DNA from: Bacteroidota bacterium
GTDB lineage: Bacteria > Bacteroidota > Bacteroidia > Sphingobacteriales > Sphingobacteriaceae
Reading direction: 5' to 3'
Assembly (NCBI GenBank): GCA_013286985.1
Contig: JABDEQ010000027.1
Coordinates: 1 to 28,526, forward strand
Length of the DNA stretch: 28,526 bases
Shown here: piece after piece, positions 15,807-24,425 of the stretch
Numbering within the stretch: position 1 is the first letter of the stretch
Layout: every line of letters starts with the position of its first letter
Position numbers and translations under genes: made by a program
The notes under the pieces: generated by a model
Database searches by the model: none
Told to the model about the DNA's origin: nothing
What the model saw: only the letters and a program-made list of their open reading frames with translations

Positions 15807-15835
15807 ATTGACCCATATATCTTAGCAAGATATAT
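15797..15835 (+). promoter_or_regulatory. Putative T9SS-operon promoter covered by a perfect palindrome
   Basis: TTG (15797-15799), 18 bases and TATCTTAG (15818-15825, 7 of 8 matches to TAnnTTTG) form a plausible promoter. The -7 element lies within ATATATCTT-agc-AAGATATAT (15815-15835), a perfect 9-bp inverted repeat that could be an operator or, if transcribed from upstream, a hairpin. No T-run follows it. Confidence 0.42.
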
Positions 15836-15854
15836 TAATAAACCCTAATCACTA

Positions 15855-18800
15855 TTGCTTAAACTTTACCCGGTGCATCATTCTGTCTTATTTAGAAAAG
15901 GAGTACGCTGCTTACTGCTACTCATTGCATTCCTTTCAATCTCTTTTTATTCGCAGGCTCAATATTTTAAACCAGTATGGGTAAATGATATTGGCGGCAC
16001 GGGCGACTCAAAAGCCACTAATATAGCGGCAGATAACAACGGTAACATTTATGTAAGCGGATATATAAGGGGCACTGTTACGTTTAACCTGAAACAAGGT
16101 GGCACGCAAAAGCTGACCTCAAACGGAGATGCTGATATTTACATTGCAAAATATGATATAGCTACTGGAAATTATATCTGGGCTATTAGTATGGGGGGCA
16201 TAGGTATTGACCTGACGAATAGTATGACGGTTGATAATGCGGGTAACGTTCTTATTACCGGCCAGTTTCAATCATCAGTTAATTTTAACCCCAAAGGAAA
16301 TTTTACTTTGTCTTCTAATGGCTCAGACGATATCTTCATTGCAAAATATACTCAAAATGGAGATTTTGCGTGGGCTACCAGTATGGGGGGATCAGATATT
16401 GACCGTGGGCACTATATCACCACTGATGCCCAAAATAATGTGATTATTACTGCAAGTTACACGGGAGCCATCGATGTTGATCCATCTGCTGCTGTAAGTA
16501 ACCTGCCAAACCAAAATACATTGGCGTGTTTTTTTGCGAAATACGATGCCAATGGCAACTTTTTATGGGCGCATCCGCTTGGGAACGTAAATACACAAAA
16601 TTTAACTGCGGTTGCAATTGATAAAACGACCAATGATGTTGTAGTAACCGGAGATTTTTATGGCAATGTTGATTTTAGTTATGCTGGTGTGGCTGCTGCC
16701 ACATTTAACAGTCCTGTCGTTTCAAATTTTGTAGCCCGTTATACTGCTGCAGGAGTTTATAAATGGGTTAACTATTTGCCCGGCACTGGCTCTGGTATCA
16801 TTTCTTCTTTGAAGATAGACAGTCAATCAAATATCGTAATAACAGGAATTTTTGGTGGGAAATTTTATGCCGATGGCGCGGCCGGCAATCCGGTTGTTGC
16901 TCAGGGAGCGGCTGATGTCATTGTTGCCAGTTATAAAGCCAATGGCGCACCTAATTGGGCAAAAGATATAGGTAGCGGCAATAGCAACGCCAATTGCAGG
17001 TATATTACGTTGGATAGTAATAATAATATTTTTATAACGGGTTATTTTTCAGGGATACTTAATGTAAGCTCCACTTTAAGTAATGGTACACTTTCAAATA
17101 CTACCGGTGGTCAATCCGTTTTTATTATTGGTCTCGATTCTTCTGGCAATCCCATAGTATCCGGGGCATTCGGCAGCACCTGTACATCTAACTTAGGATA
17201 TGAAACTGTAGCTGTTGGTTCAAATGTTTACGTTGCCGGTTCTTTTTGTCAAACGGCAGATTTTGATACGGGCGATTGTGCGGTTGATAATTATACTGCT
17301 GTAAACCCAACCTCTGATAGTTTTCTGGCTGCTTTTTCAATTGTAAATAATGGTACGGCAAATCAAATAACCGGCTTTGCCATACCACAACAGGTTGCTC
17401 CGGCAGCAATTGACCCGGTTAAACATACAATTACCATCACCGTTGCTGCAGGATCAAATATCGGCGCATTAACGCCAACTATTACTGTCAGCAATAACGG
17501 TACAATAACGCCAGCTTCTGGTATAAGCGAAAGTTTTACAGCTCCTTTCATCTATACGGTAGCATCTGCATGCTCATCTGTCCAGTATACTGTTACCGTT
17601 AACGAAGTGGCTAAGGCTGATACAACTTGTTCTTCCGCAGACAATATATTAGCGGGCGATCCTGAAAATCCTGTTCCAAGCGTTTACGCCTGGCAAATTC
17701 AACAAAATAATGCCTGGATTAATGCGTCGGGGGTAATTAATAGTAAAGATTATCAAACCTCTGCACTGACCAATAATACCGGTTCAGAAATTACTTATCT
17801 CGTAAGGCGTCAAATAACAGTAAATGGTAACGTTAGTTATGACTCTTTTTATAATCTGACTGTGCTATCGCCAACGGCAAATAATATAATAACCGCACCG
17901 GCAATTACTTCGTTTTGTGCAAATGGAGATCCAACCGAAATAACCGGAAGTACACCAACCGGGGGAAATGGTGTTTATTTTTATCAATGGCAATCTTCAA
18001 CAGATGGTTTAAATTTTGTTGATATAACTAATGCCAATCTGATAAACCTTGATCCGTCTGCTATCAACGTAACAACCTATTATCGCCGTATAGTAACGTC
18101 CCTGGTATGTACTGTGCCTTTAGCGAGTAACATTATCGGCATAAATGTACTTTCAGCACCGGCACTCCCGGTTCCGGTATCCTCAAATCAAACTTGTTCG
18201 GGAAGCGCTGCGTCGCTTTCAATTGCATCGCCTCAACAAGACATAACCTACAATTGGTATTCGGTAAATACAAATGGCACACCTTTATTTACGGGCGTCA
18301 ATTTCACTACACCTGCATTAACAAGCAATACGACTTATTACGTTGAAGCGGTTAATAACGCGGGTTGTGCTTCTGGCAGAGCTCCGGTTAATGTAGTTGT
18401 TATCCCTGTGCCTTTAGTAAATGCAACAAATATTTCAATTTGTACGGGTACTAATGCAACGTTAACAGCAACCAGTTCTGACCCGGATGCAACTATCAAC
18501 TGGTACGCAACGGCTACAGACAATAACATCTTATATTCAGGCAGTTCTTTTGTAACGCCGATAATAAATACAGCTACTTCCTATTATGCACAAGCGGTTG
18601 ATAATAATACTGGCTGTGTATCAGTACTTAGTATAGTGCAGGTAAATATACTACAGCAATTACCTGCGCCGATAGCTACAGTTGGATCAACAACCTCATC
18701 AAGCATAACTTTTCAATGGGATGCTGTTGATGGTGCTGCCGGTTACCTGGTAAGTATTGATAACGGACAAACTTTTACAAGTCCCAGCTCCGGCAGCAAT

Positions 18801-19208
18801 GGCTTAACACATACAATTACCGGCTTGCAGCCAGAGCAAAGCGTAACCATATTCGTTCAGGCGCTGGGAGCTGCTGATTGCCAGTTAAGTAGCAGTTCAA
18901 CAGCCGTAACCGCTCAGGCTGTTAATCCATTTAGCAATGTTATATATGTTCCCAACGCATTTACTCCAAATGGCGATGGTAATAATGATATTGTTTACGT
19001 ACACAGCGAAAGTATCAGAAGTTTGAAGTTTTACATTTATGACCAATGGGGCGAACTACTTTATACTTCAACCAGCCAGCAAAGCGGATGGGACGGTTCA
19101 TACCGTGGGAAAAAAGAGCCGGTTGGCGTATATGTCTATTATCTCGAAGCTATTATGAATGATGGAAAGCAAATAAATAAAAAGGGGACTATTACATTAT
19201 TAAGGTGA
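15855..19208 (+). CDS. T9SS type B cargo: seven-repeat propeller with Ig/Fn3-like modules and CHU_C-type C-terminus
   Basis: This 1117-residue surface protein begins with a Sec signal peptide (about residues 1-36, ending SISFYSQAQ). The only possible starts are TTG at 15855 and GTG at 15873, since an in-frame TAA precedes at 15846. Seven SBBP-type propeller repeats follow (to about residue 500), with units such as GNIYVSGY, NVLITGQF, IVITGIF and NNIFITGYF, each followed by an IAKY-like strand. After that come a cadherin-like/DUF5018-type stretch (505-585), PKD/Ig-like modules (about 680-935) and an Fn3-like module (about 937-1020). The C-terminal 90 residues (VPNAFTPNGDGNND...YDQWGELLY...GVYVYYLEA) are the gliding motility-associated CHU_C sorting domain. 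It is thus exported through the type IX system and probably works as an adhesin or surface-layer protein. Its stop overlaps the next gene by GTGA. Confidence 0.92.
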   Translation: MLKLYPVHHSVLFRKGVRCLLLLIAFLSISFYSQAQYFKPVWVNDIGGTGDSKATNIAADNNGNIYVSGYIRGTVTFNLKQGGTQKLTSNGDADIYIAKYDIATGNYIWAISMGGIGIDLTNSMTVDNAGNVLITGQFQSSVNFNPKGNFTLSSNGSDDIFIAKYTQNGDFAWATSMGGSDIDRGHYITTDAQNNVIITASYTGAIDVDPSAAVSNLPNQNTLACFFAKYDANGNFLWAHPLGNVNTQNLTAVAIDKTTNDVVVTGDFYGNVDFSYAGVAAATFNSPVVSNFVARYTAAGVYKWVNYLPGTGSGIISSLKIDSQSNIVITGIFGGKFYADGAAGNPVVAQGAADVIVASYKANGAPNWAKDIGSGNSNANCRYITLDSNNNIFITGYFSGILNVSSTLSNGTLSNTTGGQSVFIIGLDSSGNPIVSGAFGSTCTSNLGYETVAVGSNVYVAGSFCQTADFDTGDCAVDNYTAVNPTSDSFLAAFSIVNNGTANQITGFAIPQQVAPAAIDPVKHTITITVAAGSNIGALTPTITVSNNGTITPASGISESFTAPFIYTVASACSSVQYTVTVNEVAKADTTCSSADNILAGDPENPVPSVYAWQIQQNNAWINASGVINSKDYQTSALTNNTGSEITYLVRRQITVNGNVSYDSFYNLTVLSPTANNIITAPAITSFCANGDPTEITGSTPTGGNGVYFYQWQSSTDGLNFVDITNANLINLDPSAINVTTYYRRIVTSLVCTVPLASNIIGINVLSAPALPVPVSSNQTCSGSAASLSIASPQQDITYNWYSVNTNGTPLFTGVNFTTPALTSNTTYYVEAVNNAGCASGRAPVNVVVIPVPLVNATNISICTGTNATLTATSSDPDATINWYATATDNNILYSGSSFVTPIINTATSYYAQAVDNNTGCVSVLSIVQVNILQQLPAPIATVGSTTSSSITFQWDAVDGAAGYLVSIDNGQTFTSPSSGSNGLTHTITGLQPEQSVTIFVQALGAADCQLSSSSTAVTAQAVNPFSNVIYVPNAFTPNGDGNNDIVYVHSESIRSLKFYIYDQWGELLYTSTSQQSGWDGSYRGKKEPVGVYVYYLEAIMNDGKQINKKGTITLLR

Positions 19209-20203
19209 AAAAAAATATACTAATTATAGCGGCTTTACTGATAACAGTGATGCTGAAACAGGCCTATGCGCAGGTAGATCCCCATTTTTCACAGTATTAT
19301 GCTTACCCAATATGGCTAAACCCGGCACTGACTGGTGCTTTTGATGGTGAAACACGCTTAACTGCCGATTTTAAAAATCAATGGGCCGGTATAAGTAATG
19401 GTTATAATACCGGAGGATTGTCAATGGATTTTCATCCGACATCAAAAGTGGGTATTGGTTTAAACATGTTAGATCAATCTGCAGGTACCGCAGGATACAA
19501 TTATTTTACCGGAGGCATTTCATTCGGTTATGCAATCGCTGTTTCTGGCGATGGGTATAAAAAAATCAGTTTTGGCGTTCAGGCGGCGTTTATTAACAGG
19601 AGCTTTGACCCCAGCAAATTAGAGTTGGATAATCAATATAACCCGGTTATAGGTTTTGACCCAACCCTACCTGGTTTTGAGAATTTTTCAATCACCAACT
19701 CATTTGTATTTGACTCCAGCGCCGGTGTATTTTATTATGATACTGACCCCGAAAGTAAAGCTAAAGTTTTTGGTGGTGTAGGTGTGGCCCATTTAACTGA
19801 TGAAAAAGATCCATTCGCTGTTGAAGGGTTAAAAAGTACGCTCCCTATGCGTTTTACCATTCATGGTGGCGTTAAAATAACTGCTTCTGATTTGATTGAT
19901 ATTACACCACACATCATATATATCAGGCAGCAGCAAAATCAAATAAAAGGGATTGGTGCTTATTCGGAGCTAAAGCTGCAAGATAATAATGGATTAATAC
20001 TGGGTGGTATGTACCAGATTAATGATTCTGCAACTGCCGATGTTGGTTATCATCTGAAGAATATGGTTATAGGAATTAGCTATGATATTAACACATCGCC
20101 TTTAAACGCAGCTGTAAATGGGCAGGGAGGGTTTGAACTTTCAATAAATTATATTTTTGGAAAAAAATCCAATAGCAATACCGATGTGATCCCGATGTTT
20201 TAA
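19205..20203 (+). CDS. PorP/SprF-family type IX secretion membrane protein
   Basis: This 332-residue outer-membrane protein has a signal peptide (about residues 1-22, ending KQAYA before QVDPHFSQYY) and the family's opening signature HFSQYYAYPIWLNPALTGAF. The rest alternates beta strands with aromatic ends, as in a small barrel, and closes with FELSINYIFG. In Flavobacterium, SprF-like partners are needed to deliver type B cargo such as SprB. The GTG start lies inside the stop of the cargo gene (GTGA overlap), so the two proteins are probably made in step and this one is the dedicated partner of the upstream cargo. That pairing is inference from position. Confidence 0.93.
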   Translation: MKKNILIIAALLITVMLKQAYAQVDPHFSQYYAYPIWLNPALTGAFDGETRLTADFKNQWAGISNGYNTGGLSMDFHPTSKVGIGLNMLDQSAGTAGYNYFTGGISFGYAIAVSGDGYKKISFGVQAAFINRSFDPSKLELDNQYNPVIGFDPTLPGFENFSITNSFVFDSSAGVFYYDTDPESKAKVFGGVGVAHLTDEKDPFAVEGLKSTLPMRFTIHGGVKITASDLIDITPHIIYIRQQQNQIKGIGAYSELKLQDNNGLILGGMYQINDSATADVGYHLKNMVIGISYDINTSPLNAAVNGQGGFELSINYIFGKKSNSNTDVIPMF

Positions 20204-20220
20204 CTTTGGGGTTGTTTGTC

Positions 20221-20283
20221 AATCGCTATAAAATTGACGATTAAAAATTAAATAACCAGGCAGCGATTATTCGTCGTTTTTTT
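20221..20283 (+). terminator. Probable terminator after the PorP/SprF gene
   Basis: AATCGCT (20221-20227) pairs with AGCGATT (20262-20268), or alternatively GACGA (20236-20240) with TCGTC (20271-20275). A run GTTTTTTT follows. The loops are long, so the exact fold is uncertain. Confidence 0.42.
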
Positions 20284-20326
20284 ATTATCCCTTTGCTAAA
20301 AATATCGGAATATTGTGCTATAATTT

Positions 20327-20334
20327 TATCTTCG
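20327..20334 (+). promoter_or_regulatory. Putative -7 box for the methyltransferase-glycosyltransferase pair
   Basis: TATCTTCG matches 7 of 8 positions of TAnnTTTG and ends 6 bases before the ATG at 20341. This argues against the in-frame TTG at 20293, which would lie upstream of the promoter. Confidence 0.4.
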
Positions 20335-20340
20335 CAAATC

Positions 20341-21114
20341 ATGCAGCAATCTATAGTTACCGATAGCGTTAAAAGCGCTTACGACGAATTTTATAACAAG
20401 CACGACGAAGCGTGGCGGATGCTTGGTGCCAAATATAAAGCTCAGCACATTATTGATGTTAGCCAGGGGCGTATATTTAAAAAAGTACTGGAAGTTGGTG
20501 CAGGCGATGGCAGCATTTTAAAATTATTAGCTGATCAGAATTTTGCTCCCCAATATCATGCGGTTGAAATTAGTGAGAGCGGGGTTGCGCATATCCAGAC
20601 ACGCAATATAAAAGATCTCAAATCGGTTCAGTTATTTGATGGTTATCGGCTGCCTTTCGATGATAACAGCTTTGATTTAATTATTCTTTCGCACGTACTG
20701 GAGCATGTGGAGCATGAACGCATGCTATTGCGCGAAATAAAACGGGTAGCGCGCCACAGTATAATTGAAGTGCCATTGGATTATAGAACCGGTGTTGACA
20801 AACGGATAAAGCATTTTCTGGCTTATGGACATATTAACGTTTATACACCTACCTCTTTACGTTATTTGTTACAGACGGAAGGCTTTGAAGTAGAAAACGA
20901 CTTAACTTCAATGATAGAACCGGAAGTTACCAGGTTCAATACCTACATCAATCAAAAAAAATCGAAAAGCATTGTTACTGACTTAAAGATTTCGACTGAG
21001 TATTCCGTTAAAAATGGACTTGGCAAATTTTTTGGAAAAAAACTGAACGAAAAATTGGCTAATGCATATACCGTGCTTTGCAAAAAGGCTGATGAACATT
21101 TAAATATTTTCTAA
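20341..21114 (+). CDS. Class I SAM-dependent methyltransferase
   Basis: This 257-residue protein is a typical UbiE/Methyltransf_11-like enzyme. Motif I is [17 protein letters not shown] (about residues 41-57), the acidic motif II is YHAVEIS, and motif III is [20 protein letters not shown], with LPFDDNSFD before it. I chose the ATG at 20341; a TTG 48 bases earlier gives a longer frame but precedes the putative promoter and adds no recognisable domain. The small-molecule target is unknown. A glycosyltransferase gene follows after 12 bases, so a sugar or lipid carrier is likely (inference). Confidence 0.87.
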   Translation: MQQSIVTDSVKSAYDEFYNKHDEAWRMLGAKYKAQHIIDVSQGRIFKKVLEVGAGDGSILKLLADQNFAPQYHAVEISESGVAHIQTRNIKDLKSVQLFDGYRLPFDDNSFDLIILSHVLEHVEHERMLLREIKRVARHSIIEVPLDYRTGVDKRIKHFLAYGHINVYTPTSLRYLLQTEGFEVENDLTSMIEPEVTRFNTYINQKKSKSIVTDLKISTEYSVKNGLGKFFGKKLNEKLANAYTVLCKKADEHLNIF

Positions 21115-21126
21115 AATCTGTACTTA

Positions 21127-22044
21127 ATGCAAAACCTTGCACCTATAGCTTTATTTGTTTACAACCGTCCTGAACATACAAGGCGCACCATTAGTTACCT
21201 GCAAAAGAACTTACTGGCCGAGGACTCGCGGTTATTTATTTATGCCGATGCTGCAAAAAATGATATCGACAAAACCAAAGTGGAGCAGGTAAGGCAATTG
21301 ATAAAGCAGGTTACCGGTTTTAAATCAGTAAAAATAATTACCCGCTCACAAAACCTGGGGCTGGCCGATTCTATTATCAGTGGAGTTACGGAACTGGTTA
21401 ATCAATACGGTAAGGTTATCGTTTTTGAAGATGACATGCTTTCGTCGCCCTATACATTAGCGTACTTTAACGAGGGGCTGGCCAGGTATAACACTGAAGA
21501 AAAGGTAATGCATATTGGTGCTTATATGTACAATATCGAAAACGAAAACCTGCACGACACCTTCTTTTTCAGAGCCGCCACCAGCTGGGGCTGGGCTACC
21601 TGGGACAGGGCATGGAGAGAGTTTGAACCCGATGTTGATGTATTACTGAAACAATTCGACTCCAAAAAAATAAATCAATTCTCCATTGAGGGAACAATGA
21701 ATTTCTGGAAGCAACTGGAAGGTTTTAAAGCAGGTAAAAATAACTCGTGGGCCATACGCTGGTACGCCTCTATATTTTTAAAAGGCGGGTTAACCCTAAA
21801 TCCGTCTGCTTCGCTCATTCATAACATTGGCAATGATGGGAGTGGCATTCATTCTCAGAAAGAGAATATCTATAATGTTCAATTAGCAAAAAAAGCGATT
21901 AAACAGTTCCCTTCAGTTGTAAAAGAAGATACACAGGCATACGAAGCGATCAGAAATTTCCTTAAAAAACGAAAGGGCACTCTTGTTCAGCGAGGGTTGC
22001 GTTTTGTAAAGCAATTACAGGCAAAATATCTTGCAAAAAACTAA
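21127..22044 (+). CDS. Glycosyltransferase, GNT-I/GT2-like
   Basis: This 305-residue protein has a GT-A type nucleotide-sugar fold. The start IALFVYNRPEHTRRTISYL is the usual first strand and helix of this group. IVFEDDMLSSPYTLAYFN (about residues 99-116) carries the metal-binding EDD (DxD-like) motif, and AATSWGWATWDRAW (about 150-163) is a signature I associate with bacterial sugar transferases related to N-acetylglucosaminyltransferase I. There is no membrane helix. The donor and acceptor sugars cannot be told. It is co-transcribed with the upstream methyltransferase. Confidence 0.86.
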   Translation: MQNLAPIALFVYNRPEHTRRTISYLQKNLLAEDSRLFIYADAAKNDIDKTKVEQVRQLIKQVTGFKSVKIITRSQNLGLADSIISGVTELVNQYGKVIVFEDDMLSSPYTLAYFNEGLARYNTEEKVMHIGAYMYNIENENLHDTFFFRAATSWGWATWDRAWREFEPDVDVLLKQFDSKKINQFSIEGTMNFWKQLEGFKAGKNNSWAIRWYASIFLKGGLTLNPSASLIHNIGNDGSGIHSQKENIYNVQLAKKAIKQFPSVVKEDTQAYEAIRNFLKKRKGTLVQRGLRFVKQLQAKYLAKN

Positions 22045-22049
22045 TTGAG

Positions 22050-22077
22050 CCTGCTGGTTATCAGGTTTTGATTTTTT
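22050..22077 (+). terminator. Weak terminator between convergent genes
   Basis: CCTG (22050-22053) pairs with CAGG (22062-22065), followed by TTTTGATTTTTT. The stem is short; the T-rich tail is good. Confidence 0.35.
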
Positions 22078-23581
22078 AATTATTCATAAGATACTTGGAA
22101 CGGATAGTGTTTATCTGATAGGTTATATTATCTATTTGAGGCCGATACTTATACCGGTCTTGCTCTTTAAACTCCAGGTAAAGTAAATTATAATACTGGC
22201 AGTAAAGATTGATGATTTTTGCCTGTGCGCGCGCCCTTTTTTTCTTATCGTGAGGTAGTTTAAGATGAGTTAATTCCGCGGACATCTTTTTCAGTTCGAT
22301 AACCCGCGGGAGTCCCTTTTTTTCCATCGAGTCTAATTTAACCTGCCTGTCTGAGCTTTCTCCATAAAAATCGTTGTTAATTTCATTACTCATGGTGTCA
22401 AATTTTTTAATTATAGCTTCATATTCTTTTACCTGGTAATGGGGCATAAAGAAAACTCCATAAGAAACAAATGCAACGGTCAACAATAATCCGGAAAAAG
22501 CAATGCCCCATTTTTTTATAAACAGGTTTTTGTGGCTAATTCCCCAATAGGCTATCCAACCCAAAATATAACCTGACAGGAGCCCTCCAAAATGAGCAGC
22601 ATGATCAATGCCCTCGCCAACCGGAATAATGTTGATTCCCACAGTTATAGCGGTACTGATCAGTAATGCTTTACGGGCACTACGTTCATAAAAATTTGTA
22701 CTTAGTAAAGCAAGCAATATTCCAAATAAGCCAAATATTGCTCCGGATGCGCCTGCACTGATTTCGGTAAAATGCCACATTACCGAAAACATACTTGATA
22801 TGATGCCGGTAAACAGGAACATCAGCAAAAAATTCCATTTACCCAGCTTATATTCTATTAACGATCCAACATAAACCAAAACGATCATATTAAATGCCAG
22901 ATGCAGGAAATAGAAATGCAGGAAGATACTGGTAAAAAGTCGCCAAACTTCTCCATTAAGAACATGTGTACGATTATTGAAACCGAGCAGCATGTAAATT
23001 TTTTCGCTGGTATCATCGCCAACGTTGTTTTTAAACAAGAGTTTGGGTAAAATAACAAACGCCGCTGATGTTAATATGAATATCAGCGTGTTTACAATTA
23101 TCAATAAAGGTGTTATAATATATTTTTTGCGCGGAATAATAGGCGAAAAGAAGCCACGAAGCTGTTCTTTTCCCGCCATTGGAGGATCTTCCAGATTTAA
23201 AAATTGTTTTTCAGGAACTTCATTCATTAGCTCCTGGGTGGTCTGTTCCAGGTTTTGCTGTAACTGATACTCCGCAACGGTAATTTCACCTAAAAGCAAA
23301 TCAATGTTTTTCTTGTTTTTTCCGTAATCGGTAAACAGGCCCTGATAGCCTACGCACTCACTTTTAATTACGACAGTATTCCCTTTTAAACGTGCAGAAA
23401 CTTCTTCTGAGTAAGACGCCCACGAGATAGGAGTATAGGCTATTATACCATCGTGATCAAAATAGCCAATGTCCCAACCCATATTGAGCATGGCCTGGTA
23501 TAGTAAAGTAAGGTAGTGATCCGAATTATAGTCTTCTAAGGGTATAGATATTGTTTTATTTGGAGATATTCCCCCGGCCAT
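22076..23581 (-). CDS. Rhomboid-family intramembrane serine protease with extra N- and C-terminal domains
   Basis: This 501-residue protein has a central rhomboid domain (about residues 155-375). The catalytic serine is in GASGAIFGLFG (Ser279) and the histidine in HAAHFGGLLSG (His330). LHLAFNMIVL gives the helix-2 His and Asn that stabilise the oxyanion. Before it lies a soluble domain of about 150 residues (SDHYLTLLYQAMLNMGWDIG...FTDYGKNKKNIDLL) that I have seen at the N-terminus of other Bacteroidota membrane proteins, and after it a charged, helical, coiled-coil-prone tail (about 385-501). Rhomboids cut membrane-spanning substrates; the target here is unknown. It follows an acetyltransferase and a methyltransferase on the same strand, after 56 bases. 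Confidence 0.9.
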   Translation of the reverse strand: MAGGISPNKTISIPLEDYNSDHYLTLLYQAMLNMGWDIGYFDHDGIIAYTPISWASYSEEVSARLKGNTVVIKSECVGYQGLFTDYGKNKKNIDLLLGEITVAEYQLQQNLEQTTQELMNEVPEKQFLNLEDPPMAGKEQLRGFFSPIIPRKKYIITPLLIIVNTLIFILTSAAFVILPKLLFKNNVGDDTSEKIYMLLGFNNRTHVLNGEVWRLFTSIFLHFYFLHLAFNMIVLVYVGSLIEYKLGKWNFLLMFLFTGIISSMFSVMWHFTEISAGASGAIFGLFGILLALLSTNFYERSARKALLISTAITVGINIIPVGEGIDHAAHFGGLLSGYILGWIAYWGISHKNLFIKKWGIAFSGLLLTVAFVSYGVFFMPHYQVKEYEAIIKKFDTMSNEINNDFYGESSDRQVKLDSMEKKGLPRVIELKKMSAELTHLKLPHDKKKRARAQAKIINLYCQYYNLLYLEFKEQDRYKYRPQIDNITYQINTIRSKYLMNN

Positions 23582-23637
23582 GATAAAGATTTGTTTGGTT
23601 GAAGCAGCAATATAACAATATAAGTCTTATTATAAGG

Positions 23638-24384
23638 TTATTTTTTCACTGCCTTCACCACAATATAAGGCGATAATGCTTTATTGGTAAATGGTATAAT
23701 TTTAGCCAACTTCACCATCCACCAAACAGCCTTCACAAATGCTTTGGTCATTGCGCCTTGTTCTGACTTATTCTCCAACCATACAGTAAATTTACCATGA
23801 TAATAGGTTTCTATCTCCGTTAAACCTAAATCTTCACAGCATTTGGCCAATAGCTGCAAATCCATGCTGTTGATATTGTGCTTATCATAGTTCTCTTTGT
23901 CAAATTTGCGTTGTATCCAGCCGTTAATACCTTTAAAGTTGGGTAGCGTGATAAACAGTACACCGGCGGGTTTTAAAAATTGAAGGTGGGTCGCTATAAT
24001 GGCTTTGGTATCATTAAAGTGTTCAATCAAACCGAAAGATAAAACCATGTCGTAAGGCTTTTCCGGTTTGTACTCAAAAAGATCAGCCTCAATAATATTG
24101 ATGTCACCGGGTTTAAGTCCGTTTGTTTCTAACAGCTGATTGATTAAGCCCTCATGAATAAAATAATCGAACAGCGTAGTATCCAGATGCTGGTATTTTT
24201 TAAGATACGTGGCATAATATCCCGGAAACCCACCTAGCTCAATGGCATTTTTTACTTGTTTTTCAGTGATGAGCTTTGCCAAAATATCACCAAAAACATA
24301 ATTGGGCTTAATATAAAATATCAGATTTTTTCTCGATTCCCAAAAGGCTTTCCAGAATGACCGGTCTGTTAAATTTTGTTCCAT
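23638..24384 (-). CDS. Class I SAM-dependent methyltransferase (divergent motif I)
   Basis: This 248-residue protein has a methyltransferase core with a slightly unusual motif I, AIELGGFPGYYATYLKKY (about residues 43-60), followed by NIIEADLFEYKPEKPYDMVL and SFGLIEHFNDTKAIIATHL, then the post-motif LKPAGVLFITLPNF. The C-terminal ~60 residues include a hydrophobic stretch (AVWWMVKLAKIIPF) that may touch the membrane. Its substrate is unknown. It follows the acetyltransferase gene after 41 bases, and surface-glycan modification is the likely setting. Confidence 0.83.
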   Translation of the reverse strand: MEQNLTDRSFWKAFWESRKNLIFYIKPNYVFGDILAKLITEKQVKNAIELGGFPGYYATYLKKYQHLDTTLFDYFIHEGLINQLLETNGLKPGDINIIEADLFEYKPEKPYDMVLSFGLIEHFNDTKAIIATHLQFLKPAGVLFITLPNFKGINGWIQRKFDKENYDKHNINSMDLQLLAKCCEDLGLTEIETYYHGKFTVWLENKSEQGAMTKAFVKAVWWMVKLAKIIPFTNKALSPYIVVKAVKK

Positions 24385-24425
24385 TAAATTATTGTATCCC
24401 GAATTGAACCGGGCTGATCTGTTAT

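Noticed and set aside
15815..15835. Perfect 9-bp palindrome as a terminator
   Set aside because: It is AT-only apart from a few bases, has a 3-base loop and no T-run after it, and a better terminator lies just upstream.
20293..20340. Extended N-terminus of the methyltransferase from a TTG at 20293
   Set aside because: The extra 16 residues lie upstream of the likely promoter box and add no conserved sequence.
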